The notes below the pieces were generated by a model, which was not told the DNA's origin, made no database searches, and saw nothing but the letters and a program-made list of their open reading frames with translations. A DNA stretch of 64,000 nt, taken from the NCBI RefSeq assembly GCF_900120335.1, contig NZ_LT635477.1, positions 434,001 to 498,000 of the forward strand, in the 5' to 3' direction. Source of the DNA: Helicobacter pylori (GTDB lineage Bacteria > Campylobacterota > Campylobacteria > Campylobacterales > Helicobacteraceae). Shown one piece after another: positions 1 to 11,051 of this stretch; position 1 is the first letter of the stretch, and every line of letters begins with the position of its first letter. The position numbers and the translations under genes were made by a program.

Positions 1-1352
1 AAAGCATGGTTAAAATCTGCAACGCTTTTCACTTCAATCTCTTCAATTTTTGTGATGATGTTGCCTTGCCTGAAGCCGGCTTGCTCTGCTGGAGAATTTT
101 CATTCACTTGAGAGACTAAAACCCCTTGAACGTCATCGCTCAAACGCATAGACCTTTTGGTTTTTTGGGTTAAATCTTCTACTTGAAGCCCGTTCAACTG
201 GCCTTGCGTACCGTTTTGAGCAGAAATGGTTTCTTTTTTGTTAGGGTTTTTCCTTTCGGCTAGGGTGAGGGTGAAGGCGCGTTCTTTTTTGTCTCTAATG
301 ACTTTTAAGGTTACTCTTTGATTGGGTAGCATGGAGCCGATTAGGTTTCTTAATTCATTCGTGTTTTTAACCTTTTTCCCATTGACTTCAGTGATCAAAT
401 CCCACACCAAAATCCCTGCTTTTTTGGCCGGAGAGTCTTTTTCTACGCTAATAACCACCGCCCCTTCTTTATTGTCGTAAGAATTTTGCAAATCGCCGCT
501 CAAATCTTGCAAGCCCACGCCCAAGTAACCTCTTTCAATCTTACCGGTTTTGATGAGTTGGGTTACAATATCTTTAACCATGTTAGAAGGGATGGCAAAG
601 CCAATGCCGTGGTTGCCCCCGGTTTTAGAAATGATAGCGGTATTGATCCCCACTAACCCTCCACGGCTGTCAATTAAAGCACCGCCAGAATTTCCAGGAT
701 TGATGGAAGCGTCTGTTTGAATGAAATTTTCATAGCTGTTGATGCCAATCCCGCTTTTATTGAGCGCTGAAACAATGCCTTGAGTAACGCTTTCGCCCAC
801 GCCAAAAGGGTTACCAATCGCAAAAACCAAATCGCCCACTAAAATATCATTAGAGTCAGAGAACTTGATCGTGGGTAAATTGTCTTTAGTGATGCGAATC
901 ACGGCTAAATCGCTTTCAGAATCCGTTCCTACTAAAGTGGCGGAATATTCTTTATTGCTCCCTGGAATGGTTACTTTAATCTTATCCGCGCCATCAATCA
1001 CATGGTTATTCGTAACGATATAGCCATCTTTAGAAATGATGACGCCGCTGCCTAAAGCCCTTTCCATTCTTTCTTTAGGGATCATACCGCCCAAATCCCC
1101 GAAAAATTGTTGGAAAAAGGGGTCGTTAAACACACCGCCACCTATAAAGTTGTTTTTAATCTTCTTTTCAGTGGAGATATTCACCACCGCTTTAATAGAA
1201 TCCTTAATAGAATCGTGGTAAGAATAGATCGTATCCTCTTTAGAGGGGACGCTTATTCGCTCTTTCACTTTGGGCATGCTTTGGATTTGGATATTGCCCG
1301 CATTCAAGCTTAACGCTAAAGCCAAAGAAATAAAAAGGGTTTTTTTCATCAT
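1..1352 (-). CDS. htrA: HtrA/DegP-type periplasmic serine protease (C-terminus cut by window edge)
   Basis: Trypsin-like protease with PDZ domains that degrades misfolded envelope proteins; in H. pylori it is also secreted and known to cleave E-cadherin. The reading frame is open from the ATG at 1352 to the window edge, about 450 residues, so roughly the last 25 residues of a family of about 475 are missing. A signal peptide is followed by the catalytic His in TNNHV (residue 117), the Asp in SDLAV and the Ser in NPGNSGG, then two PDZ domains. The start is the first of two ATGs and has AAGGAAG just upstream. Identification is secure (HP1019 equivalent). Confidence 0.95.
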   Translation of the reverse strand, partial: MMKKTLFISLALALSLNAGNIQIQSMPKVKERISVPSKEDTIYSYHDSIKDSIKAVVNISTEKKIKNNFIGGGVFNDPFFQQFFGDLGGMIPKERMERALGSGVIISKDGYIVTNNHVIDGADKIKVTIPGSNKEYSATLVGTDSESDLAVIRITKDNLPTIKFSDSNDILVGDLVFAIGNPFGVGESVTQGIVSALNKSGIGINSYENFIQTDASINPGNSGGALIDSRGGLVGINTAIISKTGGNHGIGFAIPSNMVKDIVTQLIKTGKIERGYLGVGLQDLSGDLQNSYDNKEGAVVISVEKDSPAKKAGILVWDLITEVNGKKVKNTNELRNLIGSMLPNQRVTLKVIRDKKERAFTLTLAERKNPNKKETISAQNGTQGQLNGLQVEDLTQKTKRSMRLSDDVQGVLVSQVNENSPAEQAGFRQGNIITKIEEIEVKSVADFNHA

Positions 1353-1396
1353 GGTTACTTCCTTAAAATGTGCTAAACTTCAAAATTAAAAAAAGA

Positions 1397-2824
1397 TTAT
1401 ATCAAATCTTTTTTGTTATTTTCATTAGCTTTTTGTGTAAAATAGTATCCAATGTAACACACAACAGCAAAAACAATCGTTAAAATCATCCCAATGCGTT
1501 GATCCTTATCCATAGCCGAACCAATCACGCCGATAATACACCCAGTGATCCCTATGAGTTGCAAAAAGGGCAGAAAGGGGGCTTTATAAGGCAAATCCTC
1601 TAAAGAATGCCCGGCTTTTAAGTATTGCTTGCGGAAAGAATATTGCGAAATGGACACGCTAACCCACACGATAATCACCGTGAAACTGATCACATTAATC
1701 AAGGCTTCCACGACATTTTCTTTGGCATAAATTTGGACTAAAAGCCCTATGAGGGAAAAAGAAAGGGAAAAAAACATCGCATAAGTGGGCGTGCCTTGTC
1801 GGTTGAGCTGGGAAAAAACTTTAAAAAACATCTTTTGTTTGGACAGCCCATAAATCATGCGGCTCGCTCCATAAAGCCCTGAATTAGCGGTAGAAAACAT
1901 CGCCGTAATGATAACAGCGTTCATTATATCAGCCACATAAGGGATACCCATGCCAATAAAGGGCAAGTTGATGCGTTCTAAAACGCTCACAAAGGGGCTT
2001 TGCGCGATAGAAGAATCGCTCATGGGTAAAAAAACAGAAATGACAAACACAGAGCCTAAAAAGAAAAAGACAATCCGCCACAAAGTCGCTTTAATCGCTT
2101 TGGGCATCACTTCGCTAGCGTTTTTAGTCTCTCCTACAGCCACCCCAATGACTTCTGTTCCAGTGAATGCAAAAATGACAGCGAGCATCGCGCTAAAAAC
2201 CGCCTCGCTCCCGTTAGGGAAAAACCCCTTATCGCCAAAATGGAAATTATCAAAAATAGAACTAAACCCATGCAAATAGATTTGATAAACAATCCCAATT
2301 ACGCCAATCCCTATAAAAGCGATCACCGCTAAAACTTTAATCAGGCTAAAGAAAAACTCGCCCTCGGCAAAAATTTTAACCGAAAAAAAGTTCAATAAAA
2401 AAACCAACGCAATGCATGAAATGACCCAATAATGGATGGGAATATTTACAAACCAGCGTTGCATGAGCATGCCTATAGCGATGTATTCTAACGCAACCGT
2501 GATCACCCAGCCAAGCCAATACATCCAAAAAACCATATAGCCCGTGCCAGGGCCTATGAATTTAGCCGCATAATCCCCAAAACTTCCCGTAGTGGGATAA
2601 ACGCTAGCCAACTCGCCTAAAGAGAGCATGATGCAATAGACCACAAGCCCTCCAAAACAATAAGCGATCAAGGTCCCTAAAGGGCCAGCGCTCGCAATAT
2701 TACCTCCAGTGCCTACAAAAAGCCCTGTGCCGATCGCTCCTCCAAAGGCAATCATCAAGAGATGGCGCATTTTCATGTCTCTTTTAAGCTCGCCTTGTTT
2801 TTGCGTGGTATTTTGATGTTCCAT
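1397..2824 (-). CDS. rocE: Amino-acid permease of the APC superfamily (RocE/LysP type)
   Basis: A 475-residue inner-membrane transporter with about 12 hydrophobic segments. It has the family signature after a short hydrophilic N-terminus (GGAIGTGLFVGTG, near residues 28-40), which lies in the first unwound helix and binds substrate. H. pylori annotation names it rocE, but the true substrate (arginine, lysine or another amino acid) cannot be read from sequence. A strong AAGGAGGTG ribosome binding site precedes the ATG. It stands alone, with about 250 bp of very AT-rich DNA upstream. Confidence 0.88.
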   Translation of the reverse strand: MEHQNTTQKQGELKRDMKMRHLLMIAFGGAIGTGLFVGTGGNIASAGPLGTLIAYCFGGLVVYCIMLSLGELASVYPTTGSFGDYAAKFIGPGTGYMVFWMYWLGWVITVALEYIAIGMLMQRWFVNIPIHYWVISCIALVFLLNFFSVKIFAEGEFFFSLIKVLAVIAFIGIGVIGIVYQIYLHGFSSIFDNFHFGDKGFFPNGSEAVFSAMLAVIFAFTGTEVIGVAVGETKNASEVMPKAIKATLWRIVFFFLGSVFVISVFLPMSDSSIAQSPFVSVLERINLPFIGMGIPYVADIMNAVIITAMFSTANSGLYGASRMIYGLSKQKMFFKVFSQLNRQGTPTYAMFFSLSFSLIGLLVQIYAKENVVEALINVISFTVIIVWVSVSISQYSFRKQYLKAGHSLEDLPYKAPFLPFLQLIGITGCIIGVIGSAMDKDQRIGMILTIVFAVVCYIGYYFTQKANENNKKDLI

Positions 2825-3078
2825 GCGACACCTCCTTAGATTGAAAATAAAAATAGCTTGAATTATAACAAAAATAAAATAAAAAGATTTTTTTTAAATA
2901 AAAATAAGGATTTGTTTTAATCAAATTAGATAAGCTTTATTAAATTTTAATATTTTTAATTTTTAAAAAATGGGATTTTGGTTACTTTATTAAACTCGTT
3001 TTTTTAAAAAGCTATCGCTTGGTTGGCATCAATTCTTTTGTGTTTTTTATTATCAGTATTATAAAATCAATCTAAAAC

Positions 3079-3618
3079 TTAAGATTTATAATATTTAATC
3101 GTGTAATCTATCCCTGAATAAAGGGTTAAAAAAACCGCTATAGCCACAAGCACATAAGAGTAAGTTAAATTGGCTAATAAAGCGCCAATCGCCACGACTT
3201 GAGACACGGTTTTATACTTGCCTAACGCATTGACAGGAATATCCTTTTTTTCATTAGCGGCTAAAACCCTAAGCCCTGAAATAAAAAATTCACGCCCTAA
3301 AATCACAAACGGGACCCACGCATTCACACGATCCAAATAAACTAGCCCTAAAAACGCGCTCAAAATAAGGATTTTATCCGCTAAAGGGTCAAAGATTTCC
3401 CCAAAGCGCGATTTGGCTTTATAGCTTCTAGCGATATAGCCGTCCAATAAATCCGTGAGCGCGGCAAACAAAAAAACCAATGAAGAGATCATGTTGATGT
3501 GAAAGGGGGTTAAAAAACTAAAATAAGTGTGCGTGTTTAACAATAAAAATAATAAAAATAAGGATAAGACAATGCGTAAAATCGTTAAAAAATTAGGCAG
3601 GAGTTTTAAAACTTTCAT
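3079..3618 (-). CDS. pgsA: CDP-diacylglycerol--glycerol-3-phosphate phosphatidyltransferase
   Basis: Makes phosphatidylglycerol phosphate in the inner membrane, the committed step to phosphatidylglycerol and cardiolipin. The protein of about 179 residues contains the complete CDP-alcohol phosphotransferase motif (DLLDGYIARS, then G-x3-D-x3-D in RFGEIFDPLADK) and several membrane helices. I place the start at the ATG at 3618 rather than further upstream: the residues before it do not look like this family, and this ATG overlaps the stop of the preceding gene as ATGA, a normal coupled arrangement. Confidence 0.92.
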   Translation of the reverse strand: MKVLKLLPNFLTILRIVLSLFLLFLLLNTHTYFSFLTPFHINMISSLVFLFAALTDLLDGYIARSYKAKSRFGEIFDPLADKILILSAFLGLVYLDRVNAWVPFVILGREFFISGLRVLAANEKKDIPVNALGKYKTVSQVVAIGALLANLTYSYVLVAIAVFLTLYSGIDYTIKYYKS

Positions 3619-4223
3619 GCTTTCAAAAAGACTTGTGAAAAATTCAAGAACGCACGCCCTAAAAAACTGAGCGCCACACACATTAAAATCACAGCCACCC
3701 CTAAAAAAATAACGCCTAAGGCATGCGCTAAAACCCCTAAAAGAGCCAGCATGAAACTAAAAAGCAACAATCTAAACCCGCTTAAAAAAAACCTTTCTTG
3801 CGTGTAAAGGCTCAATTCTCTATAGAGTTTGTGCAGATAAAAAATAGAAACGCCATTACCGATTAGTGAAAGGGCGTTACTGGCGTTAGGGACAAGATAG
3901 CTTAAAAGAGCGCATAAAATCACCGCCAAAAAACTGAAAGTAAAATTTTCAAAAAACCCTAAATGGCACGTGATTTTAGAAAGCCTGTAAAAACCAATCG
4001 CTCCGGCAATAAACCCAAGCGCGCACAAAAAAAGAGACAATAACACGATATAAGCCGATTGACTATTAAAGAGATTAGAAACTTGGAGCGGTTTCGCACC
4101 GCTTAAAGCGATAGAAAAAACCAAAAGGATAGCCCCACACAAAGGGGCGAAAAAATAGCCCAACAAACATTTTTTAACGAATCGCAACTCTTTGTTTTGG
4201 TGGATGTGGATAATGTTTTTCAA
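3615..4223 (-). CDS. Conserved polytopic inner-membrane protein of unknown function
   Basis: A 202-residue protein with about five or six hydrophobic helices and almost no soluble part; no catalytic motif is recognisable. It corresponds to HP1015, a Helicobacter hypothetical. Its stop codon overlaps the pgsA start by 4 bp and it follows the dehydrogenase gene by 8 bp, so it is probably in the same transcription unit. A link to membrane lipid metabolism is only suggested by this context. Confidence 0.8.
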   Translation of the reverse strand: MKNIIHIHQNKELRFVKKCLLGYFFAPLCGAILLVFSIALSGAKPLQVSNLFNSQSAYIVLLSLFLCALGFIAGAIGFYRLSKITCHLGFFENFTFSFLAVILCALLSYLVPNASNALSLIGNGVSIFYLHKLYRELSLYTQERFFLSGFRLLLFSFMLALLGVLAHALGVIFLGVAVILMCVALSFLGRAFLNFSQVFLKA

Positions 4224-4231
4224 AAAAATCT

Positions 4232-5020
4232 TTATTTAAAAGTGGTCCCACCATCCACAACGATCGTTTGCCCTGTAAGCCAACCGCTTTGGGTCTCATC
4301 GCATAAAAAATAAGCCGCCCCGGCTAGATCGTTAGGATTACCCATGCGCTTTAGGGGCGATTGCTCTTCTACTTTTTCTTTAATCTCCACATAATCAGGG
4401 AAGGCTTTTAGAGCGTCCGTATCAATAGGCCCGCCACTAACCGCATTCACTCTAATGTTAAATCCGCCTAAATCAACGGCAGCGTATTTGACCATGGTTT
4501 CTACGGCGTTTTTGGAATTGCCATGCCCGGCGTAATTAGGCATATAGACCAGATTCCCGGTAGAACTTAAGCTCACGATCGCCCCACCGCCTATTTTTTG
4601 CATGCGTTTTGCCGCTTCTTGAGCCCCTACGACAAACGCTAACACGGTGGCTGTGTAAATGTTGTTTAACCCCTTAGGTTTTAACCGCATGAAAGGCGCG
4701 AATCCCCCCACGACAGAGCGCCCATAAATAATAGCGTTAGAAATAAAAAAATCCACTCTGTCAAAATCAGCGTCAATTTGCTTAAAAAGCTCTGTGTATT
4801 GCTCAGGCTCTAAAACATTAAGGGGGTAGGCTTTGGCTTTAATGGAATATTTTTGCTCCACATCTTCTATAATTTTATTCGCTTCTTCAACATTTTTATT
4901 GTAAGTGAAAGCGATATTCACGCCGCTTTGAGCGAAACGATACAATATCGCCTTGCCAATCCCTCTAGTCGCGCCGCTAATCACTAGGGTTTTATTTTTC
5001 ATGTGATTGGAACCATTCAT
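4232..5020 (-). CDS. Short-chain dehydrogenase resembling FabL-type enoyl-ACP reductase
   Basis: A 262-residue Rossmann-fold oxidoreductase with the nucleotide-binding motif GATRGIG near residues 16-22 and the C-terminal VDGG of the family. The active-site tyrosine and lysine sit in NYAGHGNSK, spaced Y-x6-K, as in FabI/FabL enoyl-ACP reductases and not the Y-x3-K of classical dehydrogenases. Old annotations call it 7-alpha-hydroxysteroid dehydrogenase (hdhA); the spacing argues for a fatty-acid-type reductase. The start overlaps the end of dapA as ATGA; a second ATG six codons later is also possible. Confidence 0.8.
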   Translation of the reverse strand: MNGSNHMKNKTLVISGATRGIGKAILYRFAQSGVNIAFTYNKNVEEANKIIEDVEQKYSIKAKAYPLNVLEPEQYTELFKQIDADFDRVDFFISNAIIYGRSVVGGFAPFMRLKPKGLNNIYTATVLAFVVGAQEAAKRMQKIGGGAIVSLSSTGNLVYMPNYAGHGNSKNAVETMVKYAAVDLGGFNIRVNAVSGGPIDTDALKAFPDYVEIKEKVEEQSPLKRMGNPNDLAGAAYFLCDETQSGWLTGQTIVVDGGTTFK

Positions 5021-5919
5021 GCAATTACCTCATATTGTTGTAAAGTTTTTTCTAAAAGTTTGATCGTTTCTTTGCTTGGGGCTACTAAAGGCAGTCTGTA
5101 ACTTGGGTTTTCAATCAATCCGGCTAAATGCATGGCCATTTTAATAGGGATAGGGTTTGTTTCCACAAAAAGGGCTTGATGCAAATCAAAAAGCTTATTT
5201 TGGATTTCTAGGGCTTGTTGGTATTCAAATTTGAGCGTGCAATTGACCATTTGTGAAATCAAATTGGGCATTAAATTACCGGTCACTGAAATCACGCCAC
5301 ACCCCCCTGAAAACATGATAGAGTGGTTGAGCGAATCTTCCCCGCTAAAAATTTTAAAATCTTTTTCATAGTAATGCAATTCTGTTACTCTTTTCAAAGA
5401 GCCAGAGGCTTCCTTAATGGCTTTAATGTTAGGGACTTCCCTAAAGAGTTTGAGGGCGGTTGGAACTTCAATAGACACGCCCGTTCGGCTTGGCACATCA
5501 TAAAGCATGATAGGGATTTCTACCGATTGAGCGATAGTTTTATAATGTTCAAACAAGCCTTGCTGGGTGGGGCGGTTATAATAAGGGCTTACGCATAAAA
5601 TCGCATCCGCACCGATTTTTTGAGCGAACTTTGCTAAAGAAAGGGACTCGCTCGTGGCGTTACTGCCCACGCCGGCTAACACTTTCATGCGTGAATTGGA
5701 AGGCGTTTTAGTGCTTTTGCAAGTCTCTATGGCGATTTCAATGCAACGCATATGCTCTTTGTGGGTGAGCGTGGCGGATTCTCCTGTCGTGCCAACAGGC
5801 ACGCATGCGTCCATGCCTTGAAAAATTTGGCGCTTGATCAAGGTTTCATAAGCGACCTCATCAACGCTCAAATCTTTTTTAAAAGGCGTAATTAACGCGC
5901 TAGATGAATGAAATTGCAT
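5017..5919 (-). CDS. dapA: 4-hydroxy-tetrahydrodipicolinate synthase
   Basis: Condenses pyruvate with aspartate semialdehyde, the first step of the lysine/meso-diaminopimelate branch that feeds peptidoglycan. The protein of 300 residues has the normal family length. GTTGES (residues 43-48) binds pyruvate, the tyrosine in [10 protein letters not shown] (about residue 140) is catalytic, and the Schiff-base lysine is K169 in AIKEASG. It lies 14 bp downstream of the M16 protease gene and overlaps the following dehydrogenase gene by 4 bp. Confidence 0.95.
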   Translation of the reverse strand: MQFHSSSALITPFKKDLSVDEVAYETLIKRQIFQGMDACVPVGTTGESATLTHKEHMRCIEIAIETCKSTKTPSNSRMKVLAGVGSNATSESLSLAKFAQKIGADAILCVSPYYNRPTQQGLFEHYKTIAQSVEIPIMLYDVPSRTGVSIEVPTALKLFREVPNIKAIKEASGSLKRVTELHYYEKDFKIFSGEDSLNHSIMFSGGCGVISVTGNLMPNLISQMVNCTLKFEYQQALEIQNKLFDLHQALFVETNPIPIKMAMHLAGLIENPSYRLPLVAPSKETIKLLEKTLQQYEVIA

Positions 5920-5933
5920 GTTATAAGGCTCTT

Positions 5934-8320
<2,387 letters not shown>

Positions 8321-8357
8321 TTAAATCCTTGTCTTTTATGATTTGAACGATAACCCT

Positions 8358-10385
8358 TTAAAGGGTTTTAAGGGCTTGTTTTTCAAAATAATCCTGTGAA
8401 TTTAAAGGATCGTTAGGGTTTGAAACTTTAGCGTAACGGCCTTTAGAATTTAACTCGTAGCGTTTTAAGGTGTCTTTTAATTGGATTTCTAAAATATGCA
8501 ACAATTTATTGGCGATCTTTGGGTTTGTGGCGGGAATGAGCAATTCCACGCGCCTTTCTAAATTCCTGGGCATTAAATCCGCGCTAGAAAAATAAATATT
8601 TTCATGTTTAAAATAATAAATGCGTGCATGTTCTAAATATTTCCCCACGATAGAATACACCCTGATATTTTCGCTCAAGCCCTTGACTTGGGGCTTTAAA
8701 CAGCAAATCCCTCTAATAATGAGATCAATTTTAACCCCTTTTTGAGAGGCTTGATAGAGCCATTCAATGATTTCGCTATCCACTAGGGCGTTGGCTTTTA
8801 AGATGATATAGCCTTCTTGTTTGTGGTTCATTTCGTTTTGAATGAGTTCAATGATTTTAGGCTTGATTTGTTTGGGCGCCATGAAAAGCGTTTCTAGGGC
8901 GCTATTAGTGGCACTGCTAGTCAGCAAGGAATGGAAAAGCTTGATAATGTCGTTAGCGATTTCATTTTTAGCGCTAAAAAAACTCACATCGGTATAGATT
9001 TTAGCGCTCAAAGGGTTGTAATTGCCCGTGCTTAAATGGGTGAAATGGCGTAACTGGTTGTCCGTTTTTTTAGTGATCACGAGCATTTTAGCATGCACTT
9101 TGAGTTTGAAAACGCCATAAACGACTAACGCGCCCGCCCTTTCTAAAGCTTTTGCCCAGTACAGATTGCTTTCTTCATCAAAACGCGCTTTTAATTCCAC
9201 TAAAACGCTCACTTGAATCTTGCTCGCCGCTTCAATCAAGGCTTTGACAATGGGGGAATGCTTGCCCACACGATAAAGCGTCATTTTGATAGAAAGGGTG
9301 GTCGGATCATTAGCGGCTTGCTCTATTAAATCGATCACAGGCTCAAAACTTTCATAAGGGTGGAACAGCAACAGATCCTGTTTTTCTATGGATTTGAAAA
9401 GATCGTTTTCATTGAAATGAGGGTGGATTTTGGGCGTGAAATTGGGCGATTTGAGCGCTTTAAAGTCGCTATGATTGACTAATTCCCACAAATCCCCTAA
9501 ATTGAGCATGATCGCGCTTTTATAGATATGCATGCCGGTGAGTTTGTGCTTTTTGTAAGAGTGGGTTTGAAAACTCCTTAAAGACGCTAAAAGGGTTTTT
9601 AAAAGCTCTTGACTCCCTTTTTGGGTTTGCAAGCGCACGATTTCGCCTTGATTCCGTTTCCTCAAACTCTTACTCATCAAATCCGCATAATCATGCGCTT
9701 CGTCTTCAGTGATGGCAATATCCGCATCGCAAGTTACCCTAAACGCCATGCAGTCTAAAATCTCATGCTCTAAAAACAATTCTTCTAAATGCACTTCTAC
9801 GATTTCTTCAGCCAGTGCAAACAAGCCCTTTTCTAGCTCCACAAAACGGAAGATAAAAGAGGGGAGTTTGATGAGCGCATAGGAGGCGCTTTGGGTTTCT
9901 TTGTCTTTGATGTGGGCAAAAAGCGCGAAAGTCAGATTCGCTAAAGGCGGGAAGGTGTGCGAAGAATCCAACTTAAAAGGCAAGACTAACGCATAAAGTT
10001 GCTCTTTAAAATAGGTTTTAGCCTTAGCTTTTTGCTCTAAATTCAATTCATTATAGGGGGTGATGCAAAGCCCTTTTTTAAAGAGTAGGGCTTGGATTTT
10101 TTGAAATTCTAATTCCCTTTCTTCAATTTCATGCGCTAAATAATGCTTGATTTTTTCTAGTTGCTCTTCAGGGCTTGCGCCATCAATGCCTTTAGAGGCG
10201 ATTTTATGCTCATAGAGTTGTTTAAGCCCCGCCACTCTTATCATGTAAAATTCGTCTAAATTCGTGTCATAAATGGCTAAAAATTTCAAGCGCTCTAATA
10301 AAGGCAAGCTCTCATCTTTGGCTTCGTTCAAAACCCTTGTGTTAAAAGCTAACCATGAAAGCTCTCGGTTAAAGAAACGATTCAA
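8358..10385 (-). CDS. ppk: Polyphosphate kinase
   Basis: Polymerises the gamma-phosphate of ATP into polyphosphate. The 675-residue protein has the four-domain PPK1 layout: an N-terminal LSWLAFNTRVLNEA segment, the head domain, and two PLD-like catalytic domains with KVHAKM and the phospho-histidine region HLSTGNYN. Translation appears to begin at TTG (10385), six bases after AAAGGA; there is no ATG at that point and MNRFFNREL matches known PPK N-termini. A promoter with a -10 TATAAT lies at 10434-10439. Confidence 0.93.
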   Translation of the reverse strand: MNRFFNRELSWLAFNTRVLNEAKDESLPLLERLKFLAIYDTNLDEFYMIRVAGLKQLYEHKIASKGIDGASPEEQLEKIKHYLAHEIEERELEFQKIQALLFKKGLCITPYNELNLEQKAKAKTYFKEQLYALVLPFKLDSSHTFPPLANLTFALFAHIKDKETQSASYALIKLPSFIFRFVELEKGLFALAEEIVEVHLEELFLEHEILDCMAFRVTCDADIAITEDEAHDYADLMSKSLRKRNQGEIVRLQTQKGSQELLKTLLASLRSFQTHSYKKHKLTGMHIYKSAIMLNLGDLWELVNHSDFKALKSPNFTPKIHPHFNENDLFKSIEKQDLLLFHPYESFEPVIDLIEQAANDPTTLSIKMTLYRVGKHSPIVKALIEAASKIQVSVLVELKARFDEESNLYWAKALERAGALVVYGVFKLKVHAKMLVITKKTDNQLRHFTHLSTGNYNPLSAKIYTDVSFFSAKNEIANDIIKLFHSLLTSSATNSALETLFMAPKQIKPKIIELIQNEMNHKQEGYIILKANALVDSEIIEWLYQASQKGVKIDLIIRGICCLKPQVKGLSENIRVYSIVGKYLEHARIYYFKHENIYFSSADLMPRNLERRVELLIPATNPKIANKLLHILEIQLKDTLKRYELNSKGRYAKVSNPNDPLNSQDYFEKQALKTL

Positions 10386-10433
10386 TAAAAATCCTTTAAA
10401 TCATCATGTTTAAAAATCAGTTTGTTTGGTGTG

Positions 10434-10458
10434 ATTATATAATGAAATGATAATCATT
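10434..10458 (-). promoter_or_regulatory. ppk promoter -10 with overlapping Fur-box-like palindrome
   Basis: On the minus strand a TATAAT at 10439-10434 lies about 50 bp before the ppk start. Immediately upstream, 10447-10458 reads ATGATAATCATT, matching 12 bases of the core of the classical Fur box. Its place between the -35 and -10 regions would suit a repressor. Fur control of ppk is an inference. Confidence 0.4.
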
Positions 10459-10478
10459 GAAGCTTTTTTAAAAAGTCA

Positions 10479-10556
10479 TGGTCGGAGTAGCGGGATTCAA
10501 ACCCACGACCTCACCCACCCCAAGGGTGCGCGCTAATCAGGCTGCGCCATACTCCG
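10479..10556 (-). tRNA. tRNA-Pro (anticodon GGG)
   Basis: The minus strand folds into a full cloverleaf of 78 nt including an encoded CCA. The acceptor CGGAGT pairs with ACTCCG, the D arm is GCGC...GCGC, the anticodon stem CACCC/GGGTG encloses loop TTGGGGT with anticodon GGG, and the T arm contains GGTTCGAATCC. It sits between ppk and the toxin-antitoxin locus. Confidence 0.95.
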
Positions 10557-10714
10557 CAATCAAAAAGGGGTATTTTAATATAAGTTTTCTTAGTTATTGT
10601 TTAAAAACTCTTTTTTGTAAAACTTCATTTTTTGAATAAAACTTCATTTAACCCTAAAAGATCGCTTAAAATTTTTTCAGCGTTTTTTGGGTTGATTTAT
10701 TCTATAATAAACGA

Positions 10715-10870
10715 ACGCAAGTAATAATTTCTTGATTTTCTCTTTGGTTGCGGTATTTGGAGTATGTTAGGGTTGGGGGTAACAGTGGGCGGTTACCTCG
10801 AAAGGAGATAACCTAACATGAAATTACTATTAGTAATCATAGTTTTAATGGTGTCCGCAACGCCATTATA
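10715..10870 (-). ncRNA. Candidate antisense RNA to the small toxin mRNA (IsoA-like)
   Basis: The complement of 10865-10870 is TATAAT, preceded by TTTTAG, giving a predicted minus-strand start near 10858. The RNA would run back over the peptide frame, its ribosome binding site and the leader. The 3' end is not visible as a clear terminator, so the left boundary is a guess. Opposed promoters over one tiny frame are the hallmark of Helicobacter type I toxin-antitoxin loci. Confidence 0.5.
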
Positions 10871-10874
10871 CTAA
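10818..10874 (+). CDS. 18-residue hydrophobic peptide, candidate type I toxin
   Basis: The frame reads MKLLLVIIVLMVSATPLY and is preceded by AAGGAG with a spacing of about 11 bases. Residues 3-12 are almost all aliphatic, so it would insert in or span part of the inner membrane, as small type I toxins do. A divergent -10 sits over its 3' end and would drive an antisense RNA across its start. It is shorter than the 30-residue AapA1. It could also be a leader peptide; the antisense promoter favours a toxin. Confidence 0.55.
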   Translation: MKLLLVIIVLMVSATPLY

Positions 10875-11051
10875 AATTTTGGCTCTGGCGCAAGAGTGCT
10901 AGGGTCAAATCTATGGTTACTAGCGGATTTGACTCAAACTTTTAATTTTTGAAACTTCTTTTTCTTTAAAAAATTTCTTTTGATGACAAAACTTCTCTTT
11001 CTTGTAACTAAAGGGTTTTTACCCCTTAAAAAAGTTTTGTTCTAAAATTTT

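Larger units (their letters stand above)
10703..10935 (+). ncRNA. Candidate type I toxin mRNA (AapA/IsoA-like locus), promoter to terminator
   Basis: A TATAAT at 10703-10708 predicts a transcript starting near 10715. It contains the 18-codon frame at 10818 and ends in a 10-bp stem (10902-10911 with 10926-10935) followed by a T-rich stretch. The leader carries TGTTAGG, able to pair with CCTAACA at the start codon. A local hairpin GGTTA-c-CTC / GAG-a-TAACC (10791-10815) covers the AAGGAG ribosome binding site. Such folded, translationally locked mRNAs are known for the H. pylori aapA toxin family; this assignment is by architecture, not by peptide identity. Confidence 0.6.

Noticed and set aside
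1950-2279. Plus-strand frame of 109 codons inside the permease gene
   Set aside because: It is the antisense shadow of the well-supported permease frame and has no ribosome site or family.
4232-5020. 7-alpha-hydroxysteroid dehydrogenase function
   Set aside because: The Y-x6-K spacing of the active site fits enoyl-ACP reductases better than steroid dehydrogenases, so the older name is not used.
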